Positions 26,267 to 37,604 of a stretch of DNA of 64,000 nt are shown here, piece after piece (the stretch's first letter is position 1; each line of letters begins with the position of its first letter). This DNA is from Caballeronia sp. GAFFF1. GTDB lineage: Bacteria > Pseudomonadota > Gammaproteobacteria > Burkholderiales > Burkholderiaceae. The stretch covers positions 1 to 64,000 of the forward strand of contig NZ_JALQEM010000005.1 in the NCBI RefSeq assembly GCF_023630705.1, written 5' to 3'. The position numbers were made by a program, and so were the translations under genes. The notes beneath the pieces are model-generated. The model saw only the letters and a program-made list of their open reading frames with translations. It searched no databases and was not told the origin of the DNA.

Positions 26267-26591
26267 ACGGTTCTCCTAGCTGTCTCGTTCAGAAATTCGA
26301 TGAATCCGGGTGAATCTCCGGGTGAATCTTCCTATTCCGCGCGTTGCCGGCGCTGCCGGCTGCAAGAGCGGTCAAAGTTCGTCATTTTAGCGTCTTTTCG
26401 CGATCAAACTGGATGGTAAGCGCCTTTCACGCCGCTATACTTTGCCTTTCGCCGCGAACCGGCAAAGCCGCCCGAAAGCGTCGTGCCGACCGGGCAAGCG
26501 GCAAGCTGTGCCGAGTCGTCCGTTTTTCGCGTTGCCGGCGCGCGGCGTTTCCCCATTTCGTCATCGCGGCAACTCGGCCGCGCACCCTTGC
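26267..26591. other. Divergent intergenic region ilvE/azlC with a 12-bp tandem duplication
   Basis: This 325-base gap separates divergent ilvE and azlC and should contain both promoters. TATACT at 26436-26441 is a -10 candidate for azlC. Two perfect adjacent copies of CCGGGTGAATCT stand at 26306-26317 and 26318-26329, within the likely ilvE leader. I see no leucine-rich leader peptide or riboswitch. Confidence 0.6.
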
Positions 26592-27392
26592 ATGCTCCAC
26601 CGGCTATCCGACACGAATCGCCGCGCATTTCTCGACGGTGCCCGCGCTTTCTCTCCCGCCGTCATGGCGACGTTCTCGTGGGGCCTCGTCACCGGCGTCG
26701 CCATGACGAAATCGGTGCTCACGGTGCCGCAGGCGCTCGGCATGTCGCTCGCGGTGTACGCGGGGTCGTCGCAACTCGCCGTGCTGCCGCTCTTGGCCGC
26801 GAAGCTGCCGCTCTGGACCGTGCTTCTCACCGCCGCGATGGTGAATCTGCGCTTCGTCATTTTCAGCGCCGGGCTCGCGCCGCACTTCTCCTATCTGCCG
26901 ATGTGGCGGCGCCTCGCGATCGGCTACTTCAACGGCGACATCATCTATCTGATGTTCTCCGCGCGGAATTTTCCCGTCGGCCGGCAGCCCGGCAAGGAAG
27001 CGTTCTTCTGGGGACTCGCGTTCACGTGCTGGCTTGCGTGGCAGGCGTCGTCGATCGCGGGGATTCTGCTCGCAAGCCTCATCCCCGACGACTGGGGGCT
27101 GGAACTGGCGGGGACGCTGGCGCTGATTCCGCTGATCGTCTCCGCGATCGCCACGCGCTCGACGCTCGCCGCGGTCGTCGTCGCGAGCGTGGTCGCGCTG
27201 CTCGCGTTCCATCTGCCGTATCGCTTCGGCTTGCCGCTCGCGGTGCTCGCCGCGCTGCTGGCCGGCACGCTCGCCGATCTGATCGCGGAACGGGCGCGCC
27301 CGGCGGCGGCGCGTCCCAGCGACACCGAGACGCCCGGCACACCCGATGCAGCGCCCGCCGCCGAGCCCGAACCGGCGAGGCCCGCGCGATGA
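26592..27392 (+). CDS. azlC: AzlC-type branched-chain amino acid permease
   Basis: The large subunit of a two-part exporter of branched-chain amino acids. It has 266 residues with about eight membrane segments. The AzlC hallmarks are AFSPAVMATFSWGLVTGVAM and AVYAGSSQLAVLPLLA. The C-terminal 35 residues are Pro/Ala/Glu-rich and probably cytoplasmic. ATG 26592 gives the family start; the frame runs open to 26442 without support. Its stop overlaps the azlD start (ATGA at 27389-27392), so translation is coupled. Its place opposite ilvE fits a role in amino acid balance. Confidence 0.9.
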   Translation: MLHRLSDTNRRAFLDGARAFSPAVMATFSWGLVTGVAMTKSVLTVPQALGMSLAVYAGSSQLAVLPLLAAKLPLWTVLLTAAMVNLRFVIFSAGLAPHFSYLPMWRRLAIGYFNGDIIYLMFSARNFPVGRQPGKEAFFWGLAFTCWLAWQASSIAGILLASLIPDDWGLELAGTLALIPLIVSAIATRSTLAAVVVASVVALLAFHLPYRFGLPLAVLAALLAGTLADLIAERARPAAARPSDTETPGTPDAAPAAEPEPARPAR

Positions 27393-27712
27393 CCACGCTC
27401 CAGATCTGGCTCGCGATTCTCGGCATGGGCGTAGTGACCGCCGCGACGCGCGCGTTCTTCCTGATCGGCGGCGAGCGCACCGTGCTGCCGCCGCGCATGC
27501 AACGCGTGCTGCGCTACGCGCCGGCCGCCGCGCTGGCGGGCGTCGTCGTGCCCGATCTGCTCGAAACATCCGCCGGCTTCTCGATCGCGTTCTCGAACCA
27601 TGCGGCGTGGGCGTCGCTCGCGGGCCTCGCGTACTACCTGTGGCGGCGCGGCATGATGGGCACCATCGCGGTCGGCATGATCGTTTTCACGCTGCTGCGC
27701 CTTGCCGCGTGA
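27389..27712 (+). CDS. azlD: AzlD-type small exporter subunit
   Basis: A 107-residue membrane protein with four hydrophobic segments, the usual partner of AzlC. The start TTLQIWLAILGMGVVTAATR and PPRMQRVLRYAPAAALAGVVVPD are typical of AzlD. It overlaps the azlC stop by 4 bases. No terminator is obvious downstream. Confidence 0.92.
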   Translation: MTTLQIWLAILGMGVVTAATRAFFLIGGERTVLPPRMQRVLRYAPAAALAGVVVPDLLETSAGFSIAFSNHAAWASLAGLAYYLWRRGMMGTIAVGMIVFTLLRLAA

Positions 27713-28091
27713 GGCGCGCCGAGCCACAAATACGCATCATCAAGAATCACCGGCTAAAAGCGGGCGGGGTGATCGGTTAAAATGTCGGTCTTTCCTGTCG
27801 CATGGAGCGAGGTCGAAAGTGAGTCCGGCAGTCACCGCAACGGTTCCGAAGCTCGCCGCCTCCGGCTTGTCCGCTGCGTCCGTGTCTGCGCGCTTTGCGC
27901 GGCTCTTTCTCCGCGTCTCGCTCCATTCGACCCTCGGCACGTTTGCGCGGCACGCGCCGGCCGCTCGTTCCGCTCGCGTCTTTCTGTTTCCCGTTTCCGT
28001 TTTCAGTCCCCGCACCGAATTTGCAACGAACCGGCCGGCGTTCGTCCGGCCATCTTCGCCCGAACCGCTTCTCTGACTAACGTTGACTCCC
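27713..28091 (+). other. Intergenic region before pgk
   Basis: These 379 bases between azlD and pgk contain no gene I can support. Several frames stay open by chance, but they are Ser/Arg-rich with no ribosome site. A local AT-rich spot (GGTTAAAATG, about 27775) may mark a promoter for pgk. Confidence 0.45.
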
Positions 28092-29282
<1,191 letters not shown>

Positions 29283-29627
29283 CGCCCGGTGACGGCCCGA
29301 GACAATCCGGCGAAAGCAGCAAGGAAGGGCGCGCAAGCAGCCGGCGGCGCGCAAGCGGATGTGACCGAAAGCGGCAGTCAACGCGATGCCGCCGCCGTTG
29401 CTGCTTCGATCATCGCGGAGGCGGCTCTGAGCGAAGAGCCGCATGTGGAAGAACAGACGGCTCCGGTCGTCACCATCGGCGGCATGCCCGTTCATGCCGC
29501 GCAGCCCATCGATAAAGCGACGCCGGCACGAACCGGCGCGCGCGCGCAGCCAGTGAGCAACACGTCACTGCAAGCGCAACGTGCTCGCAGCCTGGTTACG
29601 GCCGTTCCCAAAGAGACGAGGAAAGAC
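29283..29627 (+). other. Open leader between pgk and pyk
   Basis: This 345-base gap remains open in the pyk frame from a GTG at 29289, seven bases after the pgk stop. It would add 113 Ala/Thr/Gln-rich residues to pyruvate kinase. The canonical pyk start at 29628 has a GAGG ribosome site, so the extension is probably untranslated, but see findings. Confidence 0.5.
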
Positions 29628-31064
29628 ATGCATCGCGCCACCAAGATTGTCGCCACCATCGGTCCGGCGTCGAGTAATCCGGACATCCTGCTGCAAATGA
29701 TGCAAGCCGGGCTCGACGTCGTTCGCTTCAACTTCTCGCACGGCACCGCCGACGATCATCGCCAGCGCGCCGAGTGGGTGCGCGAGGCGGCGCGTCACGT
29801 CGGCCGCGAAGTCGCGATCATGGCGGACCTGCAAGGCCCGAAGATTCGCGTCGGCAAGTTCGAGAACGGCAAGACCATGCTGGTCGCGGGCAACACGTTC
29901 ATCCTCGATGCGAACTGCGAGATGGGCAACAACGACCGCGTCGGCCTCGACTACAAGGACTTGCCGCGCGATCTGCGCGCGGGCGACGTGCTCCTCCTGA
30001 ACGACGGCCTGATCGTACTCGACGTGACGCGCGTGATCGGCGAGGAGATTCACACGACGGTGAAGGTCGGCGGCGAGTTGTCGAACAACAAGGGCATCAA
30101 CCGGCAGGGCGGCGGGCTGACCGCGCCCGCGCTCACCGAGAAGGACATGGAGGACATCAAGACGGCGATGTCGCTCGGCGCGGATTTCGTCGCGGTGTCC
30201 TTTCCGAAGAACGCGACCGACATGGAAATGGCGCGGCAACTGGCGAACATCGCGGGCGCGCCGTACGGCATCAAGCCGAAAATGATCGCGAAGATCGAGC
30301 GCGCCGAGGCCATTCCCGCGCTGCAAGGCATTCTGGATGCATCCGACGGCATCATGGTGGCGCGCGGCGATCTCGCGGTGGAAGTCGGCAACGCGGCGGT
30401 GCCCGCGCTGCAAAAGCGCATGATCCGCATGGCGCGCGAGTCGAACAAGCTCGTGATCACGGCCACGCAGATGATGGAATCGATGATCCACGCGCCCGTG
30501 CCGACCCGCGCCGAAGTCTCCGACGTGGCGAACGCCGTGCTCGACGGCACCGACGCCGTCATGCTTTCCGCCGAAACGGCGGCGGGCAAATACCCGGTCA
30601 CGACCATCGAAACGATGGCCGCCGTGTGCATCGAAGCGGAGAAGTCCGAGGAATCGCAACTGGACCGCGATTTTCTGGACCGCACGTTCACGCGCATCGA
30701 CCAGTCGATCGCGATGGGCGCCTTGTTCACCGCCTTCCATCTGGGCGCGAAGGCCGTGGTCGCGCTGACGGAATCCGGCTCCACGGCGCTGTGGATGTCG
30801 CGTCACTGGACGCATGTGCCGATCTTCGCGCTGACGCCGCGCGTGGGCAGCGAGCGCACGATGTCGCTGTATCGCAACGTCACGCCGCTGCATCTCGACA
30901 CCAACATGGACCGCGACACGGCGCTCAATCAGGCGCTGGAAGTGGTTGTATCGAAAGGCTATGCGGCGCGCGGCGACATGGTCGTGCTCACCGTCGGCGA
31001 GCCGATGGGGCAGGCGGGCGGCACGAACACGCTGAAGATCGTGCGCGTCGGCGACCATTTCTGA
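29628..31064 (+). CDS. pyk: Pyruvate kinase
   Basis: It converts phosphoenolpyruvate and ADP to pyruvate and ATP. The 478-residue product has the usual length. Motifs: ATKIVATIGPASSNP at the start, FNFSHG, ADLQGPKIRVGKF, GIMVARGDLAVEVG, and the signature ITATQMMESMI. The C-terminal allosteric domain is present. ATG 29628 has GAGG six bases before it. It lies between pgk and fba on the same strand. Confidence 0.97.
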   Translation: MHRATKIVATIGPASSNPDILLQMMQAGLDVVRFNFSHGTADDHRQRAEWVREAARHVGREVAIMADLQGPKIRVGKFENGKTMLVAGNTFILDANCEMGNNDRVGLDYKDLPRDLRAGDVLLLNDGLIVLDVTRVIGEEIHTTVKVGGELSNNKGINRQGGGLTAPALTEKDMEDIKTAMSLGADFVAVSFPKNATDMEMARQLANIAGAPYGIKPKMIAKIERAEAIPALQGILDASDGIMVARGDLAVEVGNAAVPALQKRMIRMARESNKLVITATQMMESMIHAPVPTRAEVSDVANAVLDGTDAVMLSAETAAGKYPVTTIETMAAVCIEAEKSEESQLDRDFLDRTFTRIDQSIAMGALFTAFHLGAKAVVALTESGSTALWMSRHWTHVPIFALTPRVGSERTMSLYRNVTPLHLDTNMDRDTALNQALEVVVSKGYAARGDMVVLTVGEPMGQAGGTNTLKIVRVGDHF

Positions 31065-31259
31065 TCGGCGCGTTCCAACGCATGGCAAGGCGTTCGCGGT
31101 TCGGTCCGCGAACGCCGAAGAGCGCGCGGACGACTCAGACGCAAGTCGTCGCCACGAAGAAGGCCGGAAGCTGCCGAAGATGCTGCCGAAAAGCGGCAAA
31201 GAAGCAAAGAGCAGAACCGCGCGCGCGAAGGATTTCGTTTCACATCCTGGAGTTTCTCA

Positions 31260-32324
31260 ATGCCTCTCGTATCAATGCGTCAATTGCTGGATCACGCAGC
31301 CGAACACGGCTACGGTCTCCCGGCATTCAACGTGAACAATCTGGAGCAGGTGCAGGCCATCATGTCGGCGGCGAACGAAGTCAACGCGCCCGTCATCATG
31401 CAGGCGTCGGCCGGCGCGCGCAAGTACGCGGGCGAAGCGTTCCTGCGCCATCTGATCGAAGCGGCGGTGGAGTCGTATCCGCACATTCCGGTCGTGATGC
31501 ATCAGGATCACGGACAGTCGCCGGCCGTGTGCATGGCGGCGATCCGCTCCGGTTTCACGAGCGTGATGATGGACGGCTCGCTCGAAGCGGACGGTAAGAC
31601 CGTGGCGTCGTACGAGTACAACGTCGATGTGTCGCGCAAGGTGGTCGAGTTCTCGCATTCGATCGGCGTCACGGTCGAAGCCGAACTCGGCGTGCTCGGC
31701 TCGCTGGAAACCATGAAGGGCGACAAGGAAGACGGACACGGCGCGGAAGGCACGATGACGCGCGAGCAGCTGCTCACCGACGTCGAGCAGGCCGCCGACT
31801 TCGTGAGAGAGACGCAGTGCGATGCGCTCGCCATTGCCATCGGCACGTCGCACGGCGCGTACAAGTTTTCGAAGAAGCCGACCGGCGATATCCTCGCGAT
31901 CGACCGCATCAAGGCAATTCACCAGCGCATTCCGAACACGCATCTGGTGATGCACGGCTCGTCGTCGGTGCCGCAGGAGTTGCTCGCCGAAATCCGCGAG
32001 TTCGGCGGCGACATGAAGGAAACCTACGGCGTGCCGGTCGAGGAGATTCAGGAAGGCATCAAGCACGGCGTGCGCAAGGTGAACATCGACACGGATCTGC
32101 GTCTCGCAATTACCGGCGCGATCCGTCGTTATCTGTTCGAAAACCCGTCGAAGTTCGATCCGCGCGACTATCTGAAGCCGGCGCGCGAGGCAGCGAAAGA
32201 AATCTGCCGTCAGCGGTACATGCAGTTCGGCTGCGAGGGCATGGCAGGCAAGATCAAGCCCGTCACGCTCGACAAGATGGCCGGGAAGTACACATCCGGC
32301 GAACTCGCGCAGATTGTCCGGTGA
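31260..32324 (+). CDS. fba: Class II fructose-bisphosphate aldolase
   Basis: A zinc-dependent aldolase that cleaves fructose-1,6-bisphosphate, 354 residues. Zinc ligands lie in MHQDHGQ and in later His ([18 protein letters not shown]). The opening [22 protein letters not shown] and the [18 protein letters not shown] end are typical of the class IIB CalC-type group. CTGGAG precedes the ATG. It follows pyk by 195 bases. Confidence 0.97.
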   Translation: MPLVSMRQLLDHAAEHGYGLPAFNVNNLEQVQAIMSAANEVNAPVIMQASAGARKYAGEAFLRHLIEAAVESYPHIPVVMHQDHGQSPAVCMAAIRSGFTSVMMDGSLEADGKTVASYEYNVDVSRKVVEFSHSIGVTVEAELGVLGSLETMKGDKEDGHGAEGTMTREQLLTDVEQAADFVRETQCDALAIAIGTSHGAYKFSKKPTGDILAIDRIKAIHQRIPNTHLVMHGSSSVPQELLAEIREFGGDMKETYGVPVEEIQEGIKHGVRKVNIDTDLRLAITGAIRRYLFENPSKFDPRDYLKPAREAAKEICRQRYMQFGCEGMAGKIKPVTLDKMAGKYTSGELAQIVR

Positions 32325-32392
32325 GCGGCGCAGGTCTCACGAAGGTCTCACGCAGGTCGCAATTAAGCTCGCTTCATTTGTAAAGTAAAATC

Positions 32393-32427
32393 AACGGGTT
32401 CCGGCGACGGGACCCGTTCGCTTTTTT
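32393..32427 (+). terminator. Possible terminator after fba
   Basis: A 7-bp stem AACGGGT / ACCCGTT with a GC-rich 12-base loop, then CGC and six T. The T-run is offset by three bases from the stem, so strength is moderate. It separates the glycolysis genes from purC. Confidence 0.6.
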
Positions 32428-32493
32428 CCATCGCCGCCGCGCAAGGCTCGCGGCGGCGATTCACTTTTTCCGGCACCTTCTCGGTACATGACG

Positions 32494-33384
32494 ATGTCCA
32501 CGCTCTACGAATCCACGATCAAATCGCTGCCGCTGCTCGGCCGTGGCAAGGTCCGCGACAACTACGCCGTCGGCAACGACAAGCTGCTGATCGTGACGAC
32601 CGACCGCCTTTCCGCCTTCGACGTGGTGATGGGCGAGCCGATTCCGAACAAGGGCCGCGTGCTCAATCAGATGGCCGATTTCTGGTTCGAAAAGCTCGGC
32701 CATATCGTGCCGAACCACAATACAGGCATCGATCCGGCTTCGGTGGTCGCGCCGGACGAAGTCGAGCAGGTGAAGGGCCGCGCGGTCGTGGTGAAGCGGC
32801 TGGAACCGATTCTGGTCGAGGCAGTGGTGCGCGGCTATCTCGCGGGCAGCGGCTGGAAGGATTATCAGGCGACGGGCGCCGTGTGCGGCGTGCAACTGCC
32901 GCCGGGCCTGCAAAACGCCGAGAAGCTGCCCGAGCCGATCTTCACGCCGGCGGCCAAGGCCGAGATGGGCCATCACGACGAAAACATCACCTACGACGAG
33001 ATGGAGCGCCGCATCGGCACGGAGCTGTCGGCGACCATCAAGCGCATCTCCATTCAGCTCTACAAGGAAGCGGCCGAGTACGCGGCCACGCGCGGCATCA
33101 TCATCGCGGATACGAAGTTCGAGTTCGGCCTCGACAACAAGGGCGAACTGTTCCTGATGGACGAAGTGCTCACCGCCGATTCGTCGCGGTTCTGGCCGGC
33201 GGACGGCTACACGGTCGGCACGAATCCGCCGTCGTTCGACAAGCAGTTCGTGCGCGACTGGCTGGAAACGCAGCCGTGGAAGAAGGAGCCGCCCGCGCCG
33301 AAGCTGCCGGACGACGTGATTGCCAAGACGTCGGAGAAGTATCAGGAAGCGCTGCAACGCATCACGGGCAAGACGCTGTCGTAA
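32494..33384 (+). CDS. purC: SAICAR synthetase
   Basis: It joins aspartate to CAIR in purine synthesis with use of ATP. The 296-residue length fits the long Burkholderia/yeast-like form. Motifs: [33 protein letters not shown], the central [21 protein letters not shown], and [12 protein letters not shown]. An ATG six bases upstream (32488) is an alternative start. It begins a purC-purE-purK series. Confidence 0.97.
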   Translation: MSTLYESTIKSLPLLGRGKVRDNYAVGNDKLLIVTTDRLSAFDVVMGEPIPNKGRVLNQMADFWFEKLGHIVPNHNTGIDPASVVAPDEVEQVKGRAVVVKRLEPILVEAVVRGYLAGSGWKDYQATGAVCGVQLPPGLQNAEKLPEPIFTPAAKAEMGHHDENITYDEMERRIGTELSATIKRISIQLYKEAAEYAATRGIIIADTKFEFGLDNKGELFLMDEVLTADSSRFWPADGYTVGTNPPSFDKQFVRDWLETQPWKKEPPAPKLPDDVIAKTSEKYQEALQRITGKTLS

Positions 33385-33445
33385 TGTCGGCACGCGCGCC
33401 GTGGCACCGACACCGACACGGCGCGCTCGGATCGAGGGAAAAGCA

Positions 33446-33967
33446 ATGAGCGAAGTACAGAACGGAGCGCATGCGCACGATGCGCCGCTCGTCGGCGTGT
33501 TGATGGGCTCCAGTTCCGACTGGGACGTGATGAAGAACGCGGTCGCGATCCTCCAGGATTTCGGCGTGCCGTACGAGGCGAAGGTCGTCTCCGCGCACCG
33601 CATGCCGGACGAGATGTTCGCCTACGCGGAAAGCGCGCGCGAGCGTGGACTGCGCGCGATCATCGCGGGCGCGGGCGGCGCGGCGCATTTGCCGGGCATG
33701 CTCGCTGCGAAGACGACGGTGCCGGTGCTCGGCGTGCCGGCGGCGAGCAAGTACCTGAAGGGCGTCGATTCGCTGCATTCCATCGTGCAGATGCCCAAGG
33801 GCGTGCCGGTCGCGACATTTGCCATCGGCGAAGCGGGCGCGGCGAATGCGGCGCTCTTCGCGGTGTCCATTCTGAGCGTGACGGATGCGCGTTATGCCGA
33901 GGCGCTCGCCGCGTTTCGCGTGAAGCAGAATCAGGCCGCGCACGCCATGACGCTGCCGCCGCTCTGA
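33446..33967 (+). CDS. purE: N5-CAIR mutase
   Basis: It moves the carboxyl group of N5-CAIR to form CAIR. It has 173 residues, the normal class I size. Motifs: [26 protein letters not shown] with the active His, and [24 protein letters not shown] stands before the ATG. purK, which makes its substrate, follows after 78 bases. Confidence 0.97.
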   Translation: MSEVQNGAHAHDAPLVGVLMGSSSDWDVMKNAVAILQDFGVPYEAKVVSAHRMPDEMFAYAESARERGLRAIIAGAGGAAHLPGMLAAKTTVPVLGVPAASKYLKGVDSLHSIVQMPKGVPVATFAIGEAGAANAALFAVSILSVTDARYAEALAAFRVKQNQAAHAMTLPPL

Positions 33968-34045
33968 GCGTTCCGTCGGCCGGGCCGCGTGTCTCGTGCG
34001 CGGCGTCGGCGAAACTCCCCAACCAGGTTATCGGCCAGTCCCACG

Positions 34046-35242
34046 ATGAACCCACAAAACTCCCCGAATTCCCCCATTCTGCCGGGCGCGTGGCTCGGCA
34101 TGGTCGGCGGCGGCCAGCTCGGCCGCATGTTCTGCTTCGCGGCGCAATCCATGGGCTATCGCGTGGCCGTGCTCGATCCGGACGAAACGAGTCCGGCAGG
34201 CGCGGTGTCGGATCGCCATATTCGCGCAGCCTACGACGATCAAACCGCGCTCACCGAACTCGGTCGCCTGTGCGCGGCGGTATCGACGGAATTCGAGAAC
34301 GTACCGTCCACGAGCCTCGATTTTCTGGCGTCGCTCACGTTCGTGAGTCCGGCGGCGAGTTGCGTTGCGATCGCGCAGGATCGCGTCGCCGAAAAGCGGT
34401 TTATCGCGGGAGCTGGCGTGCCGGTCGCGCCGCATGTGGTGATCGAATCGCCGGAAGCACTCGTCGCGTTGTCCGACGATGAAATCGCCGCCGTGCTGCC
34501 GGGCATTCTCAAGACCGCGCGCCTGGGCTACGACGGCAAAGGCCAAATCAGCGTGCGCAACGTGGAAGAAGTGCGCACGGCGTACGGCTCGTTGTCAGGC
34601 GTGCCGTGCGTGCTGGAAAAGCGCATGCCGTTGAAATACGAAGTGTCCGTGCTGATCGCCCGTGGCGGCGACGGCAAGTCCGCCGTGTTTCCGCTCGCGC
34701 AGAACTCGCACGTCAACGGCATTCTCGCGAAGACCGTGGTGCCCGCGCCGGACGCGTCGGACGCGCTCGTCGCGCAGGCGCAGGACGCCGCGCTGACCAT
34801 CGCCGCGAAGCTCGGCTACGTGGGCGTGCTGTGCGTCGAGTTCTTCGTGCTGGAAGACGGCTCGCTGATCGCGAACGAAATGGCGCCGCGTCCGCACAAT
34901 TCCGGCCACTACACGGTCGATGCCTGCGCCACGAGCCAGTTCGAGCAGCAAGTGCGCGCGATGACCGGCATGCCGCTCGGCGACACGCGCCAGCATTCGC
35001 CGGCCGCCATGCTGAACCTGCTCGGCGATATCTGGTTCGACGGTGGCCAGGACGACAAGCCGCGTCCGCCCGCGTGGACCGAGGTCGTGGCGATGCCGGC
35101 GGCGCGGCTGCATCTATACGGCAAGGAGGAAGCGCGTCCCGGCCGCAAGATGGGGCACATCAACTTCACGGCGGCGACGCTCGAAGAAGCGCGCACGGCG
35201 GCGCGCGATTGCGCGCGCATGCTGCACATCGCGATCGACTGA
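34046..35242 (+). CDS. purK: N5-CAIR synthetase
   Basis: An ATP-grasp enzyme that makes N5-CAIR from AIR, bicarbonate and ATP. It has 398 residues. Motifs: [19 protein letters not shown], the ATP-grasp [14 protein letters not shown], and [19 protein letters not shown]. The start at 34046 gives [14 protein letters not shown]; the frame is open further upstream but Arg-rich. The stop lies 22 bases before the Sua5 gene. Confidence 0.97.
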   Translation: MNPQNSPNSPILPGAWLGMVGGGQLGRMFCFAAQSMGYRVAVLDPDETSPAGAVSDRHIRAAYDDQTALTELGRLCAAVSTEFENVPSTSLDFLASLTFVSPAASCVAIAQDRVAEKRFIAGAGVPVAPHVVIESPEALVALSDDEIAAVLPGILKTARLGYDGKGQISVRNVEEVRTAYGSLSGVPCVLEKRMPLKYEVSVLIARGGDGKSAVFPLAQNSHVNGILAKTVVPAPDASDALVAQAQDAALTIAAKLGYVGVLCVEFFVLEDGSLIANEMAPRPHNSGHYTVDACATSQFEQQVRAMTGMPLGDTRQHSPAAMLNLLGDIWFDGGQDDKPRPPAWTEVVAMPAARLHLYGKEEARPGRKMGHINFTAATLEEARTAARDCARMLHIAID

Positions 35243-35264
35243 ACTCTCAGGCAGTAGTCTGGCA

Positions 35265-36320
35265 ATGACCATCATTTACCCGAGCGCCGCGCAGATCGAC
35301 GAAGCCGCGGCCCTGCTCGACGCGGGCGAACTCGTCGCGTTCCCGACCGAAACGGTGTACGGCCTCGGCGCCGACGCCGAGAACCCGGAGGCGATCGCGC
35401 GAATTTATGCGGCGAAGGGCCGGCCGGCGAATCATCCGGTGATCGTGCATCTCGCGCCGCAGGCGGATCCCGGCTACTGGGTGCGCGAGTTGCCGCACGA
35501 TGCGCAGAAGCTCATCGACGCATTCTGGCCCGGTCCGTTGACCCTGATTCTGAAGCGCGCCGCGCATATCCCGGCGGCCGTGAGCGGCGGGCAGGATTCG
35601 GTCGGGATTCGCTGCCCCTCGCATCCGGTCGCGCAGCAGCTTTTGTCGGCGTTCCATGCGCGACGTCAGGAAGAGGGCAAAAAAGCGGGCAAACGAGCGG
35701 GCAAACAAGCGGGCGTGGCCGGGCCTTCGGCGAACCGCTTCGGGCACGTCAGCCCGACCACCGCGCAACACGTCCGCGACGAGTTCGGCAACGCGGTGCA
35801 TGTGCTCGATGGCGGCGCGGCGGATGTCGGCATCGAATCAACCATCCTGGATTTGTCGCGCGGCTTTCCGGCGCTGCTGCGGCCGGGGCATGTGAGCCCG
35901 CAGGCCATTGCCGACGTGATCGGCACCGCGCCGCGACTGCCCGATGGCGGCGATGCGACCGCGCCGCGCGCGTCGGGCACGCTCAAAGCGCATTACGCGC
36001 CGCGCACGCCGCTGGCGCTGTTGCCGTTCGCGGCGATCGAGCCGTTGCTCGCGGCGTTCGATCGCGCGGGTGGCGGGAAGCTCGCGCTGGTCGCGCGGCC
36101 GTCGAGCGCCGGCGAGTGGGCGCATGCGCCGCACGTGCATTTCGTCGCCGCGCCGGAGGATCCCCAAGGCTATGCGCGCGAGCTATACGGCTTGCTCCGG
36201 GCACTGGACCGGGCGAATGTCGAACGCATCCTGATCGAAAAGCTGCCGGAGACGGCGGAGTGGGTCGCGGTGAATGATCGGCTCGGAAGGGCGGCTGCGG
36301 CGTTCGAGGCGCAAGAGTAA
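35265..36320 (+). CDS. L-threonylcarbamoyladenylate synthase, Sua5 type
   Basis: It makes threonylcarbamoyl-AMP for the universal t6A tRNA modification. The YrdC/TsaC domain covers residues 1-205 (LVAFPTETVYGLGADAEN, FWPGPLTLIL, GIESTILDLS), and the extra C-terminal domain makes it a 351-residue Sua5 type. Between SFHA and AGPSANRFG there is an unusual Lys-rich insert with three KKAG/KRAG/KQAG units. It follows purK by 22 bases, the conserved order in this group. Confidence 0.93.
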   Translation: MTIIYPSAAQIDEAAALLDAGELVAFPTETVYGLGADAENPEAIARIYAAKGRPANHPVIVHLAPQADPGYWVRELPHDAQKLIDAFWPGPLTLILKRAAHIPAAVSGGQDSVGIRCPSHPVAQQLLSAFHARRQEEGKKAGKRAGKQAGVAGPSANRFGHVSPTTAQHVRDEFGNAVHVLDGGAADVGIESTILDLSRGFPALLRPGHVSPQAIADVIGTAPRLPDGGDATAPRASGTLKAHYAPRTPLALLPFAAIEPLLAAFDRAGGGKLALVARPSSAGEWAHAPHVHFVAAPEDPQGYARELYGLLRALDRANVERILIEKLPETAEWVAVNDRLGRAAAAFEAQE

Positions 36321-36680
36321 GTCGGCGCTCTGATTATTTCTCGGAGCAGTGAAACAACGGCCGGCCGCGCGCAACGCGCGGCCGCGTGCTGACATCCATT
36401 ATGTCGGCGAGTTAGTTCAGCGCTGCTTATCGGACCTTTCTGATAATCGGTTGTCTTAGCGCAAAGTAATCGGCCGTTGACTTGATTGATAGCGGCAATA
36501 TGTCCGAATGAAGCGCATCGGCCGAAAAAATCGCCAGTCTGCGTGAATGGGGGCGTCCGGTCACGCGGTAAAATTACGCACTACGAAAGGCTTTGGAATT
36601 TGCCTTCGTTTTCTCGCGTGCGTGAGAAGCATTTCGGCGGTTTTGCCGAATCAACAACCTTACCCGCTGCCGGTATTTCG
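36321..36680 (+). other. AT-richer intergenic region before methyltransferase gene
   Basis: 360 bases without a supported gene. A strong hairpin (GGCCGCGCG / CGCGCGGCC, 36363-36383, loop CAA) sits 40 bases past the Sua5 stop but lacks a T-run. From about 36410 base composition becomes more AT-rich than the flanking core genes. TTGACT at 36477-36482 is a weak -35 candidate. Confidence 0.5.
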
Positions 36681-37490
36681 ATGAACCCTGCCGACTCATT
36701 CCTGGACTCCCCCGATTTCATCAAGATGAGCGCCGAAGTCGTAGAAGCGCGACGCATGTATAACGGACGCCGGCTTTGGCGAGCGACAAACGGTGTCGTT
36801 CAACATGGACTTCTCAAAGGATATTCTCTTGGTGAACGCGCCACCTGGCGCTACGAAGACACCGGAACGAAACTGCTCGGACTTTATGAGCTCGAGGTGT
36901 GTGAACTCATCGGCAGGATTCACGGCGGGCGCAGCACCTTCATCGACCTCGGCGCAGCCGACGGCTTCTACGGCATAGGACTCGTCGCCACCGGCCTTTT
37001 TGAACGCTCAATTTGCTATGAGATCGACGAAGCCAGTCGCGACAACTTGAAACTTCTCGCGAACGAGCGCGGCGTCGGGAACCGGGTGGATATTCGAGGC
37101 GCCGTGACGTTCGCTTTCGCCGATGAACTGGCCGCACAAGGCGTCGATTTCGAGGACGCGGTCGTGCTTTGCGATATCGAAGGCCATGAATTCGAGACGC
37201 TCACGCAAGAATGCCTTCGCACGCTGAGGCATGCGCACGTCATCGTCGAAATTCACGACTTCATGATTGTGGGCCCGGAACGGCACGAATGGCTCCCGAA
37301 TCTTATCGCCCGCGCGAGTGAATTCTTTCGAGTCGCTGAGATAAAAGTCGGCGCACGCGACTTATCGCGCATTCCGTTAATTGCCGACCACTGGACCGAC
37401 TCGGACCGTTGGCTTTTATGTTCGGAAGGCCGCGCAAGGCCGATGACCTGGCTTCATTTCGAGCCGAAGCCGGATTCCGAATCGAACTGA
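36681..37490 (+). CDS. SAM-dependent methyltransferase of unknown target
   Basis: A 269-residue soluble protein with a class I methyltransferase core: motif I is TFIDLGAADGFYGIGL (about residues 92-107), then CYEIDEASRDNLKLL for the acidic ribose-binding step, and AVVLCDIEGHEFETL as motif IV. The pattern resembles the FkbM-like group but is not decisive. The gene lies alone between the core cluster and a YadA-like adhesin, in AT-richer DNA, so it may belong to an accessory islet; a link to surface modification is only a guess. The ATG at 36681 has no good ribosome site. Confidence 0.7.
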   Translation: MNPADSFLDSPDFIKMSAEVVEARRMYNGRRLWRATNGVVQHGLLKGYSLGERATWRYEDTGTKLLGLYELEVCELIGRIHGGRSTFIDLGAADGFYGIGLVATGLFERSICYEIDEASRDNLKLLANERGVGNRVDIRGAVTFAFADELAAQGVDFEDAVVLCDIEGHEFETLTQECLRTLRHAHVIVEIHDFMIVGPERHEWLPNLIARASEFFRVAEIKVGARDLSRIPLIADHWTDSDRWLLCSEGRARPMTWLHFEPKPDSESN

Positions 37491-37604
37491 CCGATTAATC
37501 TTCGCCACAAGACACTTCTCACCGCATTCGGGCGCCCTGGCCGGAAGCCGAAGCGTAATGAAAAGAGGAGGTACGCAACACATCTATTGTAAGGAATCCT
37601 TGAT

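Noticed and set aside
27702-28076. 124-codon frame before pgk
   Set aside because: No ribosome site, Ser/Arg/Phe-rich sequence and no recognisable motif.
36363-36383. Terminator after the Sua5 gene
   Set aside because: The hairpin is strong, but there is no T-run on either strand; noted only as a hairpin.
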